From positions 2,156,700-2,220,699 of the forward strand of contig CM063245.1 of the NCBI GenBank assembly GCA_032158295.1: DNA of 64,000 nt, given 5' to 3'. A program made the translations under genes and the position numbers. The first letter of the stretch is position 1. Each line of letters begins with the position of its first letter. Of the stretch, positions 19,171 through 31,700 are shown piece after piece. Source of the stretch: Pycnopodia helianthoides (Eukaryota; Echinodermata; Asteroidea; Forcipulatida; Asteriidae). Under the pieces are notes generated by a model. It was not told where the DNA came from. It saw only the letters and a program-made list of their open reading frames with translations, and did not search any database.

Positions 19171-19913
19171 TTTGACGGCAGTACTCACAGTGCATTTTTT
19201 TTGTTCCCACCTACACCACCATTTTTTTTTTTTCATTTCCTTCCAGCAATGACTAAACCAGTGTTACGGTAGGCTGCAGCCCCGAATGATCCTTTGTTGG
19301 GTTTTGTTCTGTTATTTTTATTTTACCTTTCAAAGGAATATAAAGACATTCATAGGAACCGAAACCACACATGTACGTGATGTAATGTGCTGTTTAGCCA
19401 TGTAATCGGGGAATGTGTTGCAGATGCATTAGTGCTTCTAAAACGTATAGGGTCATCGTTTGGTTGTTGTCAACGTAATGCTGATTTGTAGTCAAAATTA
19501 AAAAGAAAGATACACAAAAAATCACCTGTGAATGTTTTCAGTTAAATGCAGTGTCTACTTGTTGAGAAAACAAGTCAACCGCATCTCTGGCCGTATTGAG
19601 GGCAGCATTCAAACCTACACCAAGCAAATTTTTCAAAAAGTCACCTTCAGGCGATCTTTGGAGATTTAAATTTGTCGACATACTTTTATTTACTTCTAAC
19701 CAAAGGGGGCCCTTATGACGGACGCTTGTACCACCACAATCTGTACAATAAGTAGGCGTTCGGATAGAAATTACACATATTCTGGTTTGGGGCATTAGCA
19801 AAGTACAGGTACCAAGTGGCGGCACCAGACCTGTTAATCTGGGGGGGGGGGCAAGAGGGGGGCAAACTTAAATTTAGGGAGGAGGGGCAAACAAAAGTCT
19901 ATAATGTACTGTA

Positions 19914-20002
19914 CACGTCACATTCACACAGTGCAAAATCTTATTTCTGGAGTAAACAATTCACTCCAGAAATAAGATTTCGCACTGTGTGAATGTGACG
20001 TG
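19914..20002. repeat. Near-perfect 40-bp inverted repeat with 9-nt loop
   Basis: Arm 19914-19953 pairs with 19963-20002 with only one mismatch over 40 bp; the loop is aaacaattc. Transcription of either strand would give a long hairpin. It may be a miniature transposon reduced to its ends or a small-RNA precursor. Flanks (ggggcaaac...) are low complexity. Confidence 0.9.
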
Positions 20003-20519
20003 TTGTGCGAACTGCGTGTACAATGGCTGCTTACGGTTTTGGGCAGACAATGCATTTCTATTTATAGCAAGTTTCCAAGCTTGTACAGAAAAATAAATCC
20101 ACATTTTATTAACATTGCCGGAGATGGAAAGTGTATTGGGCTTTTTTGATGGTGCCAGCTAATTATGATGGATGAAATTGAGTTTATTATTTACAGCGCA
20201 AACAACATTGTAACAAATTGGGTGCAATCGTTTGGGATTAAACTCAATTTCCGCCATCGGGGAAAAAACTGGGGGGGGGGGGCAAACTGGGGGGCAAACA
20301 AATTTACTGCCCCCCCCCCCCCCATTAGCGCCGCCGCTGCATGTACCCTTTAGGTTTGCTTTCATTGAGGCTGGAAAAATAGTCTGGCCCCTTCGACTCA
20401 GCGGCGTAGCCAGGGTGGGGGCGGGGGGGGGGGGCTTGGGAGCACGTGCCCCCTACAAATTTCCAGTGCCCACTCCCCCCCCCCCCCAGGGGTGCCCCGC
20501 ACGATAAATGGCAAACAAC

Positions 20520-20735
20520 TCCCGGTTCAGAACTGGTCAAATGGGGTCTGGACCATTTATGGGTGAGGCTAGCCTTTAAAAAAAGGGTTCAAATGGATTT
20601 AAACTCGGATTCTGCGTCAGTTTGATCCATTTCTGGGTCGAGTTGACACAGATTTCGGGTCATACTGAACCAGAAATGGAACCCGGAATCTGGGTCAACT
20701 CTGACCCGATAATTTCCTCGTAGAGTTTAAAGGGC
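20520..20735. mobile_element. MITE-like family R1 copy
   Basis: R1 family: repeated ttctgggtc/gacccagaa and tctgggtcaactctgacccg, ending tagagtttaaa. Confidence 0.6.
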
Positions 20736-21050
20736 GTGCCGTGGTCGGTAAGAGGAGGCGTTTACAGTTATCCAATGCCCATGGAATCCAAACGTAAAAT
20801 AATGATGTTCCTCCACTCTTCACCAACAATAAGGAAATAAGCACTTTGCGACTGATAACCATCTGAAGTATCTTAGCCCGAGAATCCTTTAGCCCGAGTA
20901 ATTAGGACCTAACACACTCTTAACATTAGGCATCATTCGGCGAATGTAGGGTCCAAGTGAATCCAATTACATTTTGGTGGTCTAACCGTGCAACAGCCCC
21001 CCCCCCTTAAAAAAAAAAACAACAGCAAAACAGCAACAACATTATATACC

Positions 21051-21112
21051 CCAAGCAAACAAACAAACAAACAAACAAACAAACAAACAAACAAACAAAC
21101 AAACAAACATCC
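21051..21112. repeat. (AAAC)n microsatellite
   Basis: Fourteen or so uninterrupted caaa units in an A- and C-rich region. A similar tract is at 58775-58825. Confidence 0.95.
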
Positions 21113-21854
21113 CCCAAAACACCCCCCACCCAGGAAAAAACTACAAACAATTATAATAACAATGGCCAAAGAAACAAAGGGGTCACAGAAAACGGCTTCA
21201 CAATCTATGAAAGAGCTCCAAGCTAAACTTGAGAGTGGCCTATTAGTAGATGTTGTCGGTGGAAAATGTTGGTGAAGAAGTGAATGGTGTTGAGAAGTAC
21301 TTAGGTTGAGCAGAAATTTCGAAAAGTCCGAAGGCCAAACAATAACTCAGCCCCGGTTCTTCTCAGCACTAATTTCCTCAATTCTCATTTCCGAAATTCC
21401 ACCAAACGACTTCATTACAGTTGGTGGAGCATTATTTTCCCATTAGCATTTTTATGTTGTTATTGCATTTTCACTACGGGTGTTCCAGAAAACCATTATT
21501 GTGGTTACAAAAGGTTGTGGCTGATATTTTGACAGCAACTGAAAAGCAAAAAAGAGGATCTACTTCAGTGCCGATAGAAGAGTTTTCAAGTGCAACTCAA
21601 CGATCTCCTTTTGTTTGGGTGGTTTTATTGCACCCGGAACTAAAGTTTACCCCAAACACGCAACCTAGGGTTACAAAGCGCTGGGGAAGTCCCCCAAAAT
21701 ATACGTGTTGCCCCAAATGTATTGTTGTTTGAAATGCCTTAGAGGGTCTACTGAGGAAGTAATCGTTGAACACAATGGACATGTAAAATTATATATATGG
21801 TTTTAGAGGAAGTTGGACTGAAACTAGTCCCATGAGCATTAAGCTATAGACGCA

Positions 21855-21914
21855 TTAAAGGAACATTACAGAATTGGCTTTTTTTTTCTTACCAATTCTG
21901 TAGTGTTCCTTTAA
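21855..21914. mobile_element. 60-bp MITE consisting of little more than both termini (R4)
   Basis: The sequence starts ttaaaggaacattacagaat and ends with its inverse attctgtagtgttcctttaa, separated by about 20 bp. The termini match the R4 family copies of 350-390 bp at 12571 and 59513. Confidence 0.8.
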
Positions 21915-22866
21915 AACTGTGGTACACATTTTCAAAATAAACCAGTCATGTTTATAAAACTAAAAAAAAAAAACACTTTCTTCTTCGGTCATCTATTTTA
22001 TTTCTTATTTTAGGCTGAATGCACACGGCCATGTTTATTCGCACCCTTTGCACGGTCAGCCATTTTCGTGTAGAGCCTCGAATTGGGGAAAGCAGTGAAC
22101 ATAAGCAATATAAAACTTTGTATGGTCACTGTAAGGTAATGACACTTTCATCCAAACAGATACATAAATATTATGAGAATGAAGTCAAGGCCCTACACGC
22201 ACATGGCGGATCCGTGCAATGAGCGAATAGGGACAATTTTATACAGGCTCGTTAACAGGGAGCGTGGGCGGCCCGGCCCCCCTATAAAAAGGGTCCACCC
22301 CCAATTATGATTTTTTTTCCCAGATATAATAACCAATATCATAGCGCAAAAATGGTGCACCAAATGGCTTGAATTAGACATTCCATCCAACAATTTTCCA
22401 ACGGGGGCACATCACCCCTCAGACCCCCCCCCCAAACACCCCGCGTCGCTGCGCGACGGGCAGTGCTAACGCGCCGATGTACTTTGTCTTTCACATCCCC
22501 CCCCCCCCCCCTTGGTTACGGGCCTGCATTTATACAAGCTTTGATTCTTAACGGATCCCTATGCAGTATCACTTTCACTTTATTCTCATCTCACAATATT
22601 CCAACATGTAATTTTCTGAGAGTTACTTTCTCTTGTTGATTCTGCGGAAACCTGAAACCTGCGGTTCGAACGAACGGTCGTTTCACGTGTCAGTGAAAGT
22701 CGTGCTTCCTTAAACTCAAATGATGACAAATCAGAGTTCATTGGTTCACATTAACACCTTTCTAATGTTTCAGTTCCTCATAATGATATTGGTGACTCTG
22801 AGATAACTCATGTTGCTAAAGCTCTTATAATCTTGGTACCATATTAATTTAACTGTACAATGTCAC

Positions 22867-23245
22867 TTAAAGACACTGGACACCTTTGGTAAGACCAGTC
22901 TTCTCACTTGGTGTATCTCAACATATGCACAAAATAACAAACCTGTGAAAATTTGAACTCAATTGGTCCTCGAAGTTGCGAGATAATAGTGGAAGAAAAA
23001 ACACCCTTGTCACACGAAGTTGTGTGCTTTCAGATGCTTGATTTCGAGACCTCACGCGTGAGGTCTCAAAATCAATTTAAATATTTTACTGAGAAATGAC
23101 TTCTTTCTCAAAACTACGTTACTTCAGAGGGAGCCGTTTCTCACAATGTTTTATACTATCAACAGCTCTCCATTGCTCGTTACCAAGTAAGTTTTTATGC
23201 TAACAATTATTTTGAGTAATAACCAATAGTGTCCAGTGCCTTTAA
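22867..23245. mobile_element. TTAA-ended MITE family R2 copy
   Basis: It starts ttaaagacactggacacc and ends gtgtccagtgcctttaa. Internally it shares gagggagccgtttctcacaa and cctcacgcgtgaggt with 43874-44275 and 47792-48167. TTAA ends suggest mobilisation by a piggyBac- or Kolobok-type transposase, none of which is seen here. Confidence 0.82.
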
Positions 23246-23394
23246 ATACTCATGTTTCTAAAATTGCTCGTGACGCATCATTTCATATCATCAATAAAGG
23301 CAAGCTCATAAAATATTTAAAGGTTAATGCTACAGAGCAAAATATACACTGTTGTGATTTCTCGACTATAGAAATGTGCTAACTTTAATCTGTC

Positions 23395-24030
23395 GTCCAT
23401 GTTCACAAATTGAACGTCTTCAACGCTTTCAGAACTCGTGTTAGTACCTTGTCAAAAAAGTCTACATACAAAATAAAAACGTATTTTACAAGAGTTGCAC
23501 TAGCTATCAGTAAGTATAGAAGGATTATGTACAAACTATTACTCTTTGTGTTTATAAATCTCTCATGAACAGCGCCCCTGCATACAGTGATGATTTGCTT
23601 AAAGGGACACATTGCCTTCTGATTGGGCGATTTGGGCTATAAAAGGGCGTTTGTTATGAAAAGATTATGGCTCGAAAAATGCTTTCAGAGTAGAATATAA
23701 CGATCCACACTGATACACCTCGAAATTGTGTGGTTTACCCCGTGAACTAACGCGGTCCGCCATTTTGTAGAACCAAATGTTTGACTCCTCGCAAGCTCCG
23801 TTCTGGGAATTTTGACCTCTTCATAGAGCTTTCAGAACCTTGTGGCTCGAGTTAGTACTTTGCAAAAAAAAGTCCACATAAAAAAAAACGTATTTTACAA
23901 GAGTTACACTAGCTATCAGTAAGTATAGAAGGATTATGTACAAACTATTGCTCTTTGTGTTTATAAATCTCTCATGAACAGTGCCCAGCATACATTGATG
24001 ATTTGCTTAAAGGGACAAATTGCCTTCTCA
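23395..24030. repeat. Direct repeat pair of ~180 bp
   Basis: Segment 23425-23620 is repeated at 23850-24035 (shared: acaagagttgcactagctat, taagtatagaaggattatg). Both end near gatttgcttaaagggaca, so these are two copies of one dispersed element set about 420 bp apart. Confidence 0.8.
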
Positions 24031-24035
24031 GCCAC

Positions 24036-25600
24036 ATGCGTATAGACAGTATTGGTTGGCAAACGCCGTAGAGTTTCGCTGGGCAGACGCGTGTGCGTCA
24101 CGCCACCATCAGTCCCTAACAAAAAGGCGCGATATTCACTCATTTTTTGCCAACCAGTAGGGAAAATGCGCACGCGCGATGTACCATTTACATAATTCAT
24201 GAAAAGGCTCTGTTCCATGTACAGTCATGATCATGACGACACAGCCCCTTTAACGTTTTTCGACTGAAAGCTTTTGAATGAAACAACCCCCACCTAGCCC
24301 AACGAGACTGCCTCTTGTTTGTATGCCATACATATGCAACGTATACCCCCCCTCTCATTATTTATTTACACCCGCCCGCCCCCCCCCCCTAGAAATGCCT
24401 ACGCCACGTCTCCTAGTCTAAGTGATCAAAAACTTTGAATACAGAAATAACAATTAACAATCATGTGAACAAAAACCACTAGCTATAGATAATGCATTCG
24501 TTAAAGAGGGGGTTCGACGCCAAATTAAGTTTTGGGAAGCACTCATTTTTCAACAAATAGAGTCCTCATGACAGCCGGTAAAACAACAATGACATGTCTC
24601 TAACCTTACGTTAAAATGGTGTAAAACAAGTATCTGATACTCTTTATAGCGAAATTAGAAACGTGACGTCATCGAGCATCAAAAACAAATGGGTTTGCAC
24701 AACGCAACGAGGAATTTTGTGTGCGTGTCAAAAGGTCAAATCAATGCTGTTTTATTTGAATATCGTACACAGACCACTATATTTGAAATGTGACGTCATC
24801 GAACGTTTTGGATGTTGACAAAAATTGCGCTTGAAGGGTATTTAAACACGGTGCCATTTAACACCGTTTTAACGTGAGGCTCCCATTATCATTGGGACCC
24901 TATCTATTTGAAAATGACGGTGGATCACAAAACTGAATCTGACCTCGATGCCGTTCTTTAATAAAATGCTTTAAGCAGCAAACTAAATGTGTCAATTATG
25001 TCGATGACAAATTCTCCTGGTGGATTACCCGAACCACGAACCATCGTCTCGTGGTTTCGTCCTCTATTCAGAATCTGCAGGGTGGGGAGGAGGTGATAAT
25101 AAGTTATGCGGTTAATTAGTAACGGTGCGAGTAGGTTTGCTAAGAAAAATTATTATACACATGCGCACACCTTCATTTTGCGTATTCAACTGTGATCATG
25201 TGTGACTCCACCAATTTCTTTAAATCATGTTCGGGTTTCGTTTTGTTTGTGCTTTTGTATGACAACTTGAGATTGGACGAGTGTAGTAGATTTAGACTAT
25301 CGTAATACAATACTTTGCTCAAAATTATTTCATTTAGGACCGAACAAGTGGTTGATTACTTAGAATTAATTCATTAACAAACTGAAACAAATCCAAGTAT
25401 TTTTGTCTTAGGTTCGATAATTTTGTTTAAAAAATGTTATCTAGTTGTTGTTTTAAACGGAACCACAATAAAAAGTTTGTTATAACCCCATCCCCTAGAT
25501 CTTTTATGCACTCTCATATTTTTAAATTCTGTATAAGCATTTTTTTGTATTGTTTTAAAACACAATTGTCTCGGATAAAGACAAATAACACCATGCGTAC
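24036..25600. other. No gene recognised
   Basis: The stretch is AT-rich, with a poly-C tract near 24378, short dispersed repeats and a segment (24500-24960) with palindromic words tgacgtcatcgaac/g. If gene 2 continues 3' of the F5/8C exon, its next exon should lie here or further left. I could not find one. Confidence 0.5.
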
Positions 25601-25737
25601 CTCTGCAGCCAAGTAACTCAAGGCGGATGCAAAATGCTCTGTTCCAGTCGGCTGGTTCTATTTGAATCACTTTTGCCCTCACGGCCACCGGGAAAAGGTT
25701 AGTTACCTGTGTGTTACTGTCTGAGTTACCCGAAAAA
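25601..25737 (-). CDS. Gene 2 exon 5: F5/8C part 3, phase clash at start
   Basis: The exon reads FSGNSDSNTQVTNLFPVAV, then RAKVIQIEPADWNRAFCIRL and ELLGC, the normal domain end (f.GN.D..t.v.n.f..p..aR.irI.p..w......R.ElLGC). It exits in phase 1 (GCAGAG/gtacgc). The acceptor leaves one T too many before this frame, while the upstream exon ends in phase 0. A T run of five instead of four would explain it. Confidence 0.82.
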
Positions 25738-28700
25738 CTGAAGGGGGAAAAAAGAAGAAAATAATTATGATCCAAAGAGTAAGCTAATGTATGGAACGCC
25801 GAATGTGACTAATTACCACTCTAAAACCCTGCGGTGCACGACTGGATGTGTGGAATAACCTCCACACAAACTTGAATAACCATGTTGGGAGTTGTGCGCA
25901 GCGCGTACACGCGTGCACGTATCCAGTGTTTTTCATCAAAGATGGTAGTCAATGACGTCATGTGCAATCCATCTTTACCACTGCAAGGAGATTGTGCCTT
26001 TGTTGATGTACTGGGTCTCATGTGTCAAATGACTAGAGTGTGATGATCATGCAGGTTCCCCCTTTGATCTGCTGTGCCATTGGTATGAGAAATGGGGACC
26101 AATAATTATGATAATTAGATTTTACACGGTTGGCCTTACACTTTAAAAAAAAAACTTCCCGGGTCAAAATTGACTCTGATCTCGAGGGGCCTGACCCATA
26201 TCGGTCAGTATGACCCGGAATCTGTGTTAAAATGTCCCAGAAATGTGTTCACATTCACGTAGAATCTGGGTCAAAGTCCTTTTTTATAACTAATTTACGG
26301 GTCAGTCTGAATCTTGGTAGAAATCCCCTGTTTTACCAGTTTCCGGGTCAGCCTGGACTTAGAATTTGGTCAGCCCCATGGAACCCGGAATCCGTGTCAA
26401 TTCTGACCTGGGAATTTTTAGAGTGTATTGTTATTTGTAAACGCTAGCGCCAAGCAGGATTTCAACCAGATAAATAGAAGTGCCATAATGACACGCGAGG
26501 CAAAAAACGGGCAAATAGACGCTGCAAAAACTCTGGTGTTAAAATCAAGGTGATTCTCAATTCCGACACGGTGTTTAGTTTCATGTCTCCTTTTCTACCA
26601 AAGTGTACCTTTTGCATACAGCGCAGACGCTTGCCTGTAAAATTGCCTCATACGATAATATCCTTAAAGACACTGGACACTATTGGTAATTGTCAAAGAC
26701 CAGTCTTCTCACTTGGTGTATCTTATGTCTGCATGAATAACAATTATTTAAAGACAAAGATTGATCAAATTATCTGGGTCAAAATAAGTTTATAATTCTC
26801 GCTGATTTTTTTGAGGAATACCAATCCTCGAAATTTTCCATTCACGTTCCTTATTTAGATTGCCGATGTAACAGGAGATTCTGTCCCATCGGAGATTCTG
26901 TCCCCTCCCCTCAAACGGTGATTTGTGTAGAAATGTTGTCTGATAGCGCCCTCTTTTGACTCATCTTCCTTTAATCTGTATTAACTTAGAGTATGTAGGA
27001 CAATCACACCGGGGAACAAAATCTCCCATGACACCGGAATCGAAATAAGCCTGAAAAATGAATATGCTCAAAAATTCCTTCGAATCATTACAGTTTTTTC
27101 GTTGTGTTCACTAAAACGTATGTACCCAGATGAGGTACACAGGTGAATTACATTGTGTGTGTTCAATGAAAACTGGAGAGTAGAAATTAGTTCATACTTT
27201 TCCCACAAACAATGATGTTCTTTTTTTCCTTCAAGCAAGAAAATACATAACTGCAAAATGCAGTAACATGATAATATGGCACTTCAGCTTTAACCTGGGT
27301 CTAAAATTGTTGTGTGGAGTAAATATTGTAGTCGTGTTAATCGGACTTTACCTCAATGGGCAACCCGTCGGTTCCATTCACATACTCCAACTGATTATCA
27401 ACGACACCGAGCTTCACTTTGAATTTTGTTACCCATTTAGTATCGGAGTGCTGTCCCTGTGTGATGAGGCCAGTGAGGGTGACTGTCTCATTAAGCGACA
27501 CACGAAACCAATGGGTTTTCCTCTCGAAGGTAGTTGAACAATAGGCACCTATAGGAAAAACATTCACCGAGTCAGACAATACGATCAAAACAAGCTTTTT
27601 CGGTAGTGGTGGTGGTGGTGTGTGTGCGTGTGGAAAGGGGGGGGGGGGGGTTCACTCCAAGGAGCTGACGATATTTCAGAAATCACATGTTTTGAGAAAG
27701 AAAAATTACCATTAGAATTGAGCCTGGCTCTCTCCGGTCCGTAGCCATTATTGCCGACATCGAAGGCTGATAAACTGTTGTTGGGTATTGTTCCGCTCTC
27801 CATACCCAAGGGGTAACCACAGACTGAAAGTAGTAAAATCAAAATGCATTATAATTACAGTTATATCAGAGTCGGCAGCCCTTTTTCCCTTACATTGATC
27901 TTGCACTAAATGCATGGGAGAAAAGAACCTGCCAGTTTAATTTCCGATCGAAGTCATGTGGCGTGTGTCTCTTTGTTTAATTACCATTTTACTTTCCCAT
28001 CACAAATAACTCTTTAATTTCAAGATTGCAGTACATACTAAGTGTGGACCCAAGCACATGTCCACACACGTTTAGTATATTGAGACATTCCATGGTCTGG
28101 TACCTGTACGTGTTTTATAGTGTCTCAAAAACAAAGCAAACCAAAATTAACCAATCAAAACATTTTTCTTATGAAGAAAGGGGTACCGTTTGTAGATTGT
28201 CTTTTTTCTTAACTATGGGATGAGAAAGATAGAATGTCCGTGGATCCTAAGTTATAAACCATGCCTGATATGGGGACAGAGGACCCCCCCCCCGCCCCAA
28301 TGATTCCATACTCTAACACACTATTTTCCCATTTTTCAGAAGTACCCCCCTAAAATCATCTGAAGAATTCCTGAGATTTCATACACACAATGGATAAACA
28401 ATTAGAGGAGGGGGGGGGGCACCAAATGATAAATTATATAACACAAATAGATGTCGGGGTATGAGTGGGGTTAAACCTACCTGCTGAACAGTTGAAGAAT
28501 GCCCGTATCTGATCAGGATCTTCGCTCAAGATCAAAGTCTCAAGATGGTGGGGCTTCACGTTGAGGCATCCAGACGCATCTTGAGAGATCGCCCCACCGA
28601 GACGTATGGAGGTACATTCACAGGGGTCTTCGTAGGGCAGGATCCATCGGTGCTGTCGGCTTGATGACCGTGGATCAAACTCCGATACGATGTAGCAAAC

Positions 28701-31700
28701 TTTATGAGCTGATACAACCAGGAAACCTAATATGCATAATTTAGAAAAAGAGCAAACAACAAGCATTTGTAGCTTTTGGCGCTCACTTGCTACTATTTCA
28801 TTGATTGGTTTATTCTTATACACAATTTATTCTTAAACATGTTTGACATGTTTACAGACAATCAATTAATAATTTGTTGTTCATGTTCTTTTCAGCACTT
28901 TGAAAAGTTCCACAGGTTTAGAACCCAGAGATAAAACTCGCTGAGCAAATACTCTAGGCTGGCAGCCACAAGGTTTTCTAGAGATATTTCTTTTAGGTTT
29001 GCTTTTTGATATTAATCAAACTGTTCTGAACTTTTTTCCAGTTCTTTCCAATGTGTTCTAAACTCAACCGAAGTCGCAAGCTAGAATGAAGTGCACGCTT
29101 TCCAGCACAATCTTCAAGTAGTAATTCGACACACCCTCTTGGTTCCTTGCATACCATCCTAGCTGGAGTTAGCCGCGATTTCCCACATTTACGGCCGCAA
29201 ATTCGCGAGGCCGGCCAGCCTCTATAGACTTGTGAACAAGTCGTTAAATGTTTGTCGCAGAGCACTGAGTGTTATTACGCTATCACCGAGACTCGACTAT
29301 CAATGAGACAAACAATTAACGACTTGTCCACATGTCTAGCCTCAGGGTTCATCCCCACTAAATCAACTCACATAGCAAACAGTGGAAGAAAATTATCCAT
29401 TGACTCTTGAACTTTTTTTCTGCTCAATTTGATGTGGGGATCCCAAAGGCCTGTCGAATTATTCTCCCTCAAAATACAAACTTCCATACCCCGGTGTAAA
29501 TTTCTAAACGTCCGAGCATCAATCTTGACAAAATTTCCCTACACCTCTGGGCAAATAGGACCATTTCAGAAGGTCATCCAAAATACCTCAAGTTGGATGT
29601 CAACAACCCCTAGGTGAAAATGGGCAATTTGCTTTACACTGTGTCCCCCCCCCTTTTTGGGGGGGGGGGCTCTCAAATTTGTCTATAATAAAATATTTTG
29701 CGGGCCTTCAAAAATTAGTAAGGCAGTCGCTCTGTTTTCTCCCTACTTGGTGTGGTGCAGCCTTTAACCAGACCTGTCGCAGGAAGCAACACAATTTACT
29801 GAACTTGTAGATTAAAAATAAACCACTATTTCTCAATCATTGACTGTAAATTGTGATGTTTAATTCTACCTTTTTTTGCAAAAATGAGGTCCTCATGATA
29901 AACTCTGGGCTAAATTGTGATATTAAGTGGTTTATTTTATAAATAAACACTTGACTTTCCATAAACTTTCTAACAATCTGTTTTCTTAGAAAAACTGAAA
30001 TTAACCGTCGCTTTAAAACAAAACATACCTCACATATTTCGTAAATATTTCATTATTATTTTATCTTAAAGACCGCAATAAAACAGATCTAAATATTCCG
30101 AAGCAGCTAATTGAGCAGCTAATTAAACCCTCAATATATAAACTACTTCATACGGTTCGATTTTCGTCACTTTTGAGTGTTATTTATACAATAAAATAGA
30201 CAAAGGGCGTCACTTTATAACAAAGTGAACCCAACATGTTTCGCATTATAATTTATTTATTTATTTATTTTTTATCTAATCGTAAGTTTCTCACCGCCAC
30301 ACGTCTAAATAATCCGTTGCAGCTAATTGGGCCCACTAATTACTGCCTAATTAGGTCTTAACCTCTTTTTATGGTGTGATTTTCGTCACTTTTGAATGGC
30401 ATTTGTACTGTAAAATTTACGAAAAGTGTAACTTTAATAGCAAAATGTACTTCCCTTGATTTCAACCATATTTGATCATTACTATTATCTTGTTAGTGGC
30501 CTGATGACGTTTCGACCCTAGCAGAGTCTTTCTCAAGGCTAATTGACAACACAACCCACATAAACAGGTATAACAGAAGCAGTCAAGTGGAAAGTCAGAA
30601 AGAGATGACAGCACAACAGAGCAGGGGATGAACAAACAGGAGGGTGACAATGGGGGGGGGGAGGGGTAAGGGAAGGAGCTGAATTGACCACAGTAGTTGG
30701 GGAACACAAAATGACAAATTAAATGATGGGAAGAGGGAGAATAAAACTAATTAATCATTGAATGAGGCAGACTGAGAAGGGGGATATCTGTGGTAAAAAC
30801 AGGAGAAGGCAAAGACAAAGAGTAATTAGTCATTTCCTTCTTGGATGTTCAGACCACGGGGTTGAATGGTCTGGAGGCGCCTTGTCCACAGTTTGTCCCT
30901 ACTCAAACGAACAATCTCTCTGTGGTTTCCCACTGCCCTGTAAAATCATGACAGAAATGGAGTGATTTAATAGAAAGATTGAAGTGGGGTCATACAGGTG
31001 TATCCAGCTTTTCGGTGTTGACTGTGGATCTGTCTATAGAAACGCCTCCTGAGTGTAGTTCTTGTTTGACCTATATATTGAACACCACAAACTTTGCTAG
31101 ATATTAAATATAATAAGATTAGTGGTGGTGCAGGTGACATGACCCCCTATATTATGGGTGGTACCACCGTATGACTCGTAAAGGAGTCCGATTCTCTGAT
31201 GTGTTGTCAACAGAAATTGCTCTTTGAAGTGCTGGAACACCTAAAAGTTCCCTGTTGCAAAGGGGGGATTAACATTATCATTAATGGGGGGAGGGGACTA
31301 TAAGTACAATGAGACCCCTCTGACTAAGTTGACGAAGAGCGTCGCTTTAAAACAAAACAGAAGGAACATTAGAAACTATGTTTTACTGAGTGACAAATAC
31401 CAGTCCAAAGTGACGACAATCACACTCAGTTACCTGCAATTACAATTCATTTGAGGTGTTCTTCTTGATAAAGTAATGATGGTGGAATAATTATGAAATA
31501 TGTGAAAGGCACAATGTGTTTTCAAGCGATGCCATCTTTTTTTAAACCAAATTCTATTCAAAATAACGAAAAACACACTATTAAAAGTGGTATTCTGGGG
31601 CGGTATTAGTGGACCCAAATTAGCTGCAAATGAATATTTTGATGTGTTATATCATGGACTTTAAAGGTATTGTACAGTTTTGGTAACAGCTCAATATCAG

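Larger units (their letters stand above)
18638..21050. other. Intergenic or intronic sequence with repeats, no gene recognised
   Basis: Apart from the R1 copies, the hairpin at 19914-20002 and poly-G/C tracts (about 19842, 20268, 20310, 20420, 20475), I see no exon. A minus-strand open frame at 19538-19825 contains YCTDCGGTSVRHKGPLW, possibly a zinc-knuckle scrap of a transposon protein. It is too short to name. Confidence 0.5.

Noticed and set aside
19538..19825. Zinc-finger-like YCTDCGG open frame as a gene
   Set aside because: A single CxxC, no second pair, no introns or start context; kept only as a possible transposon scrap.
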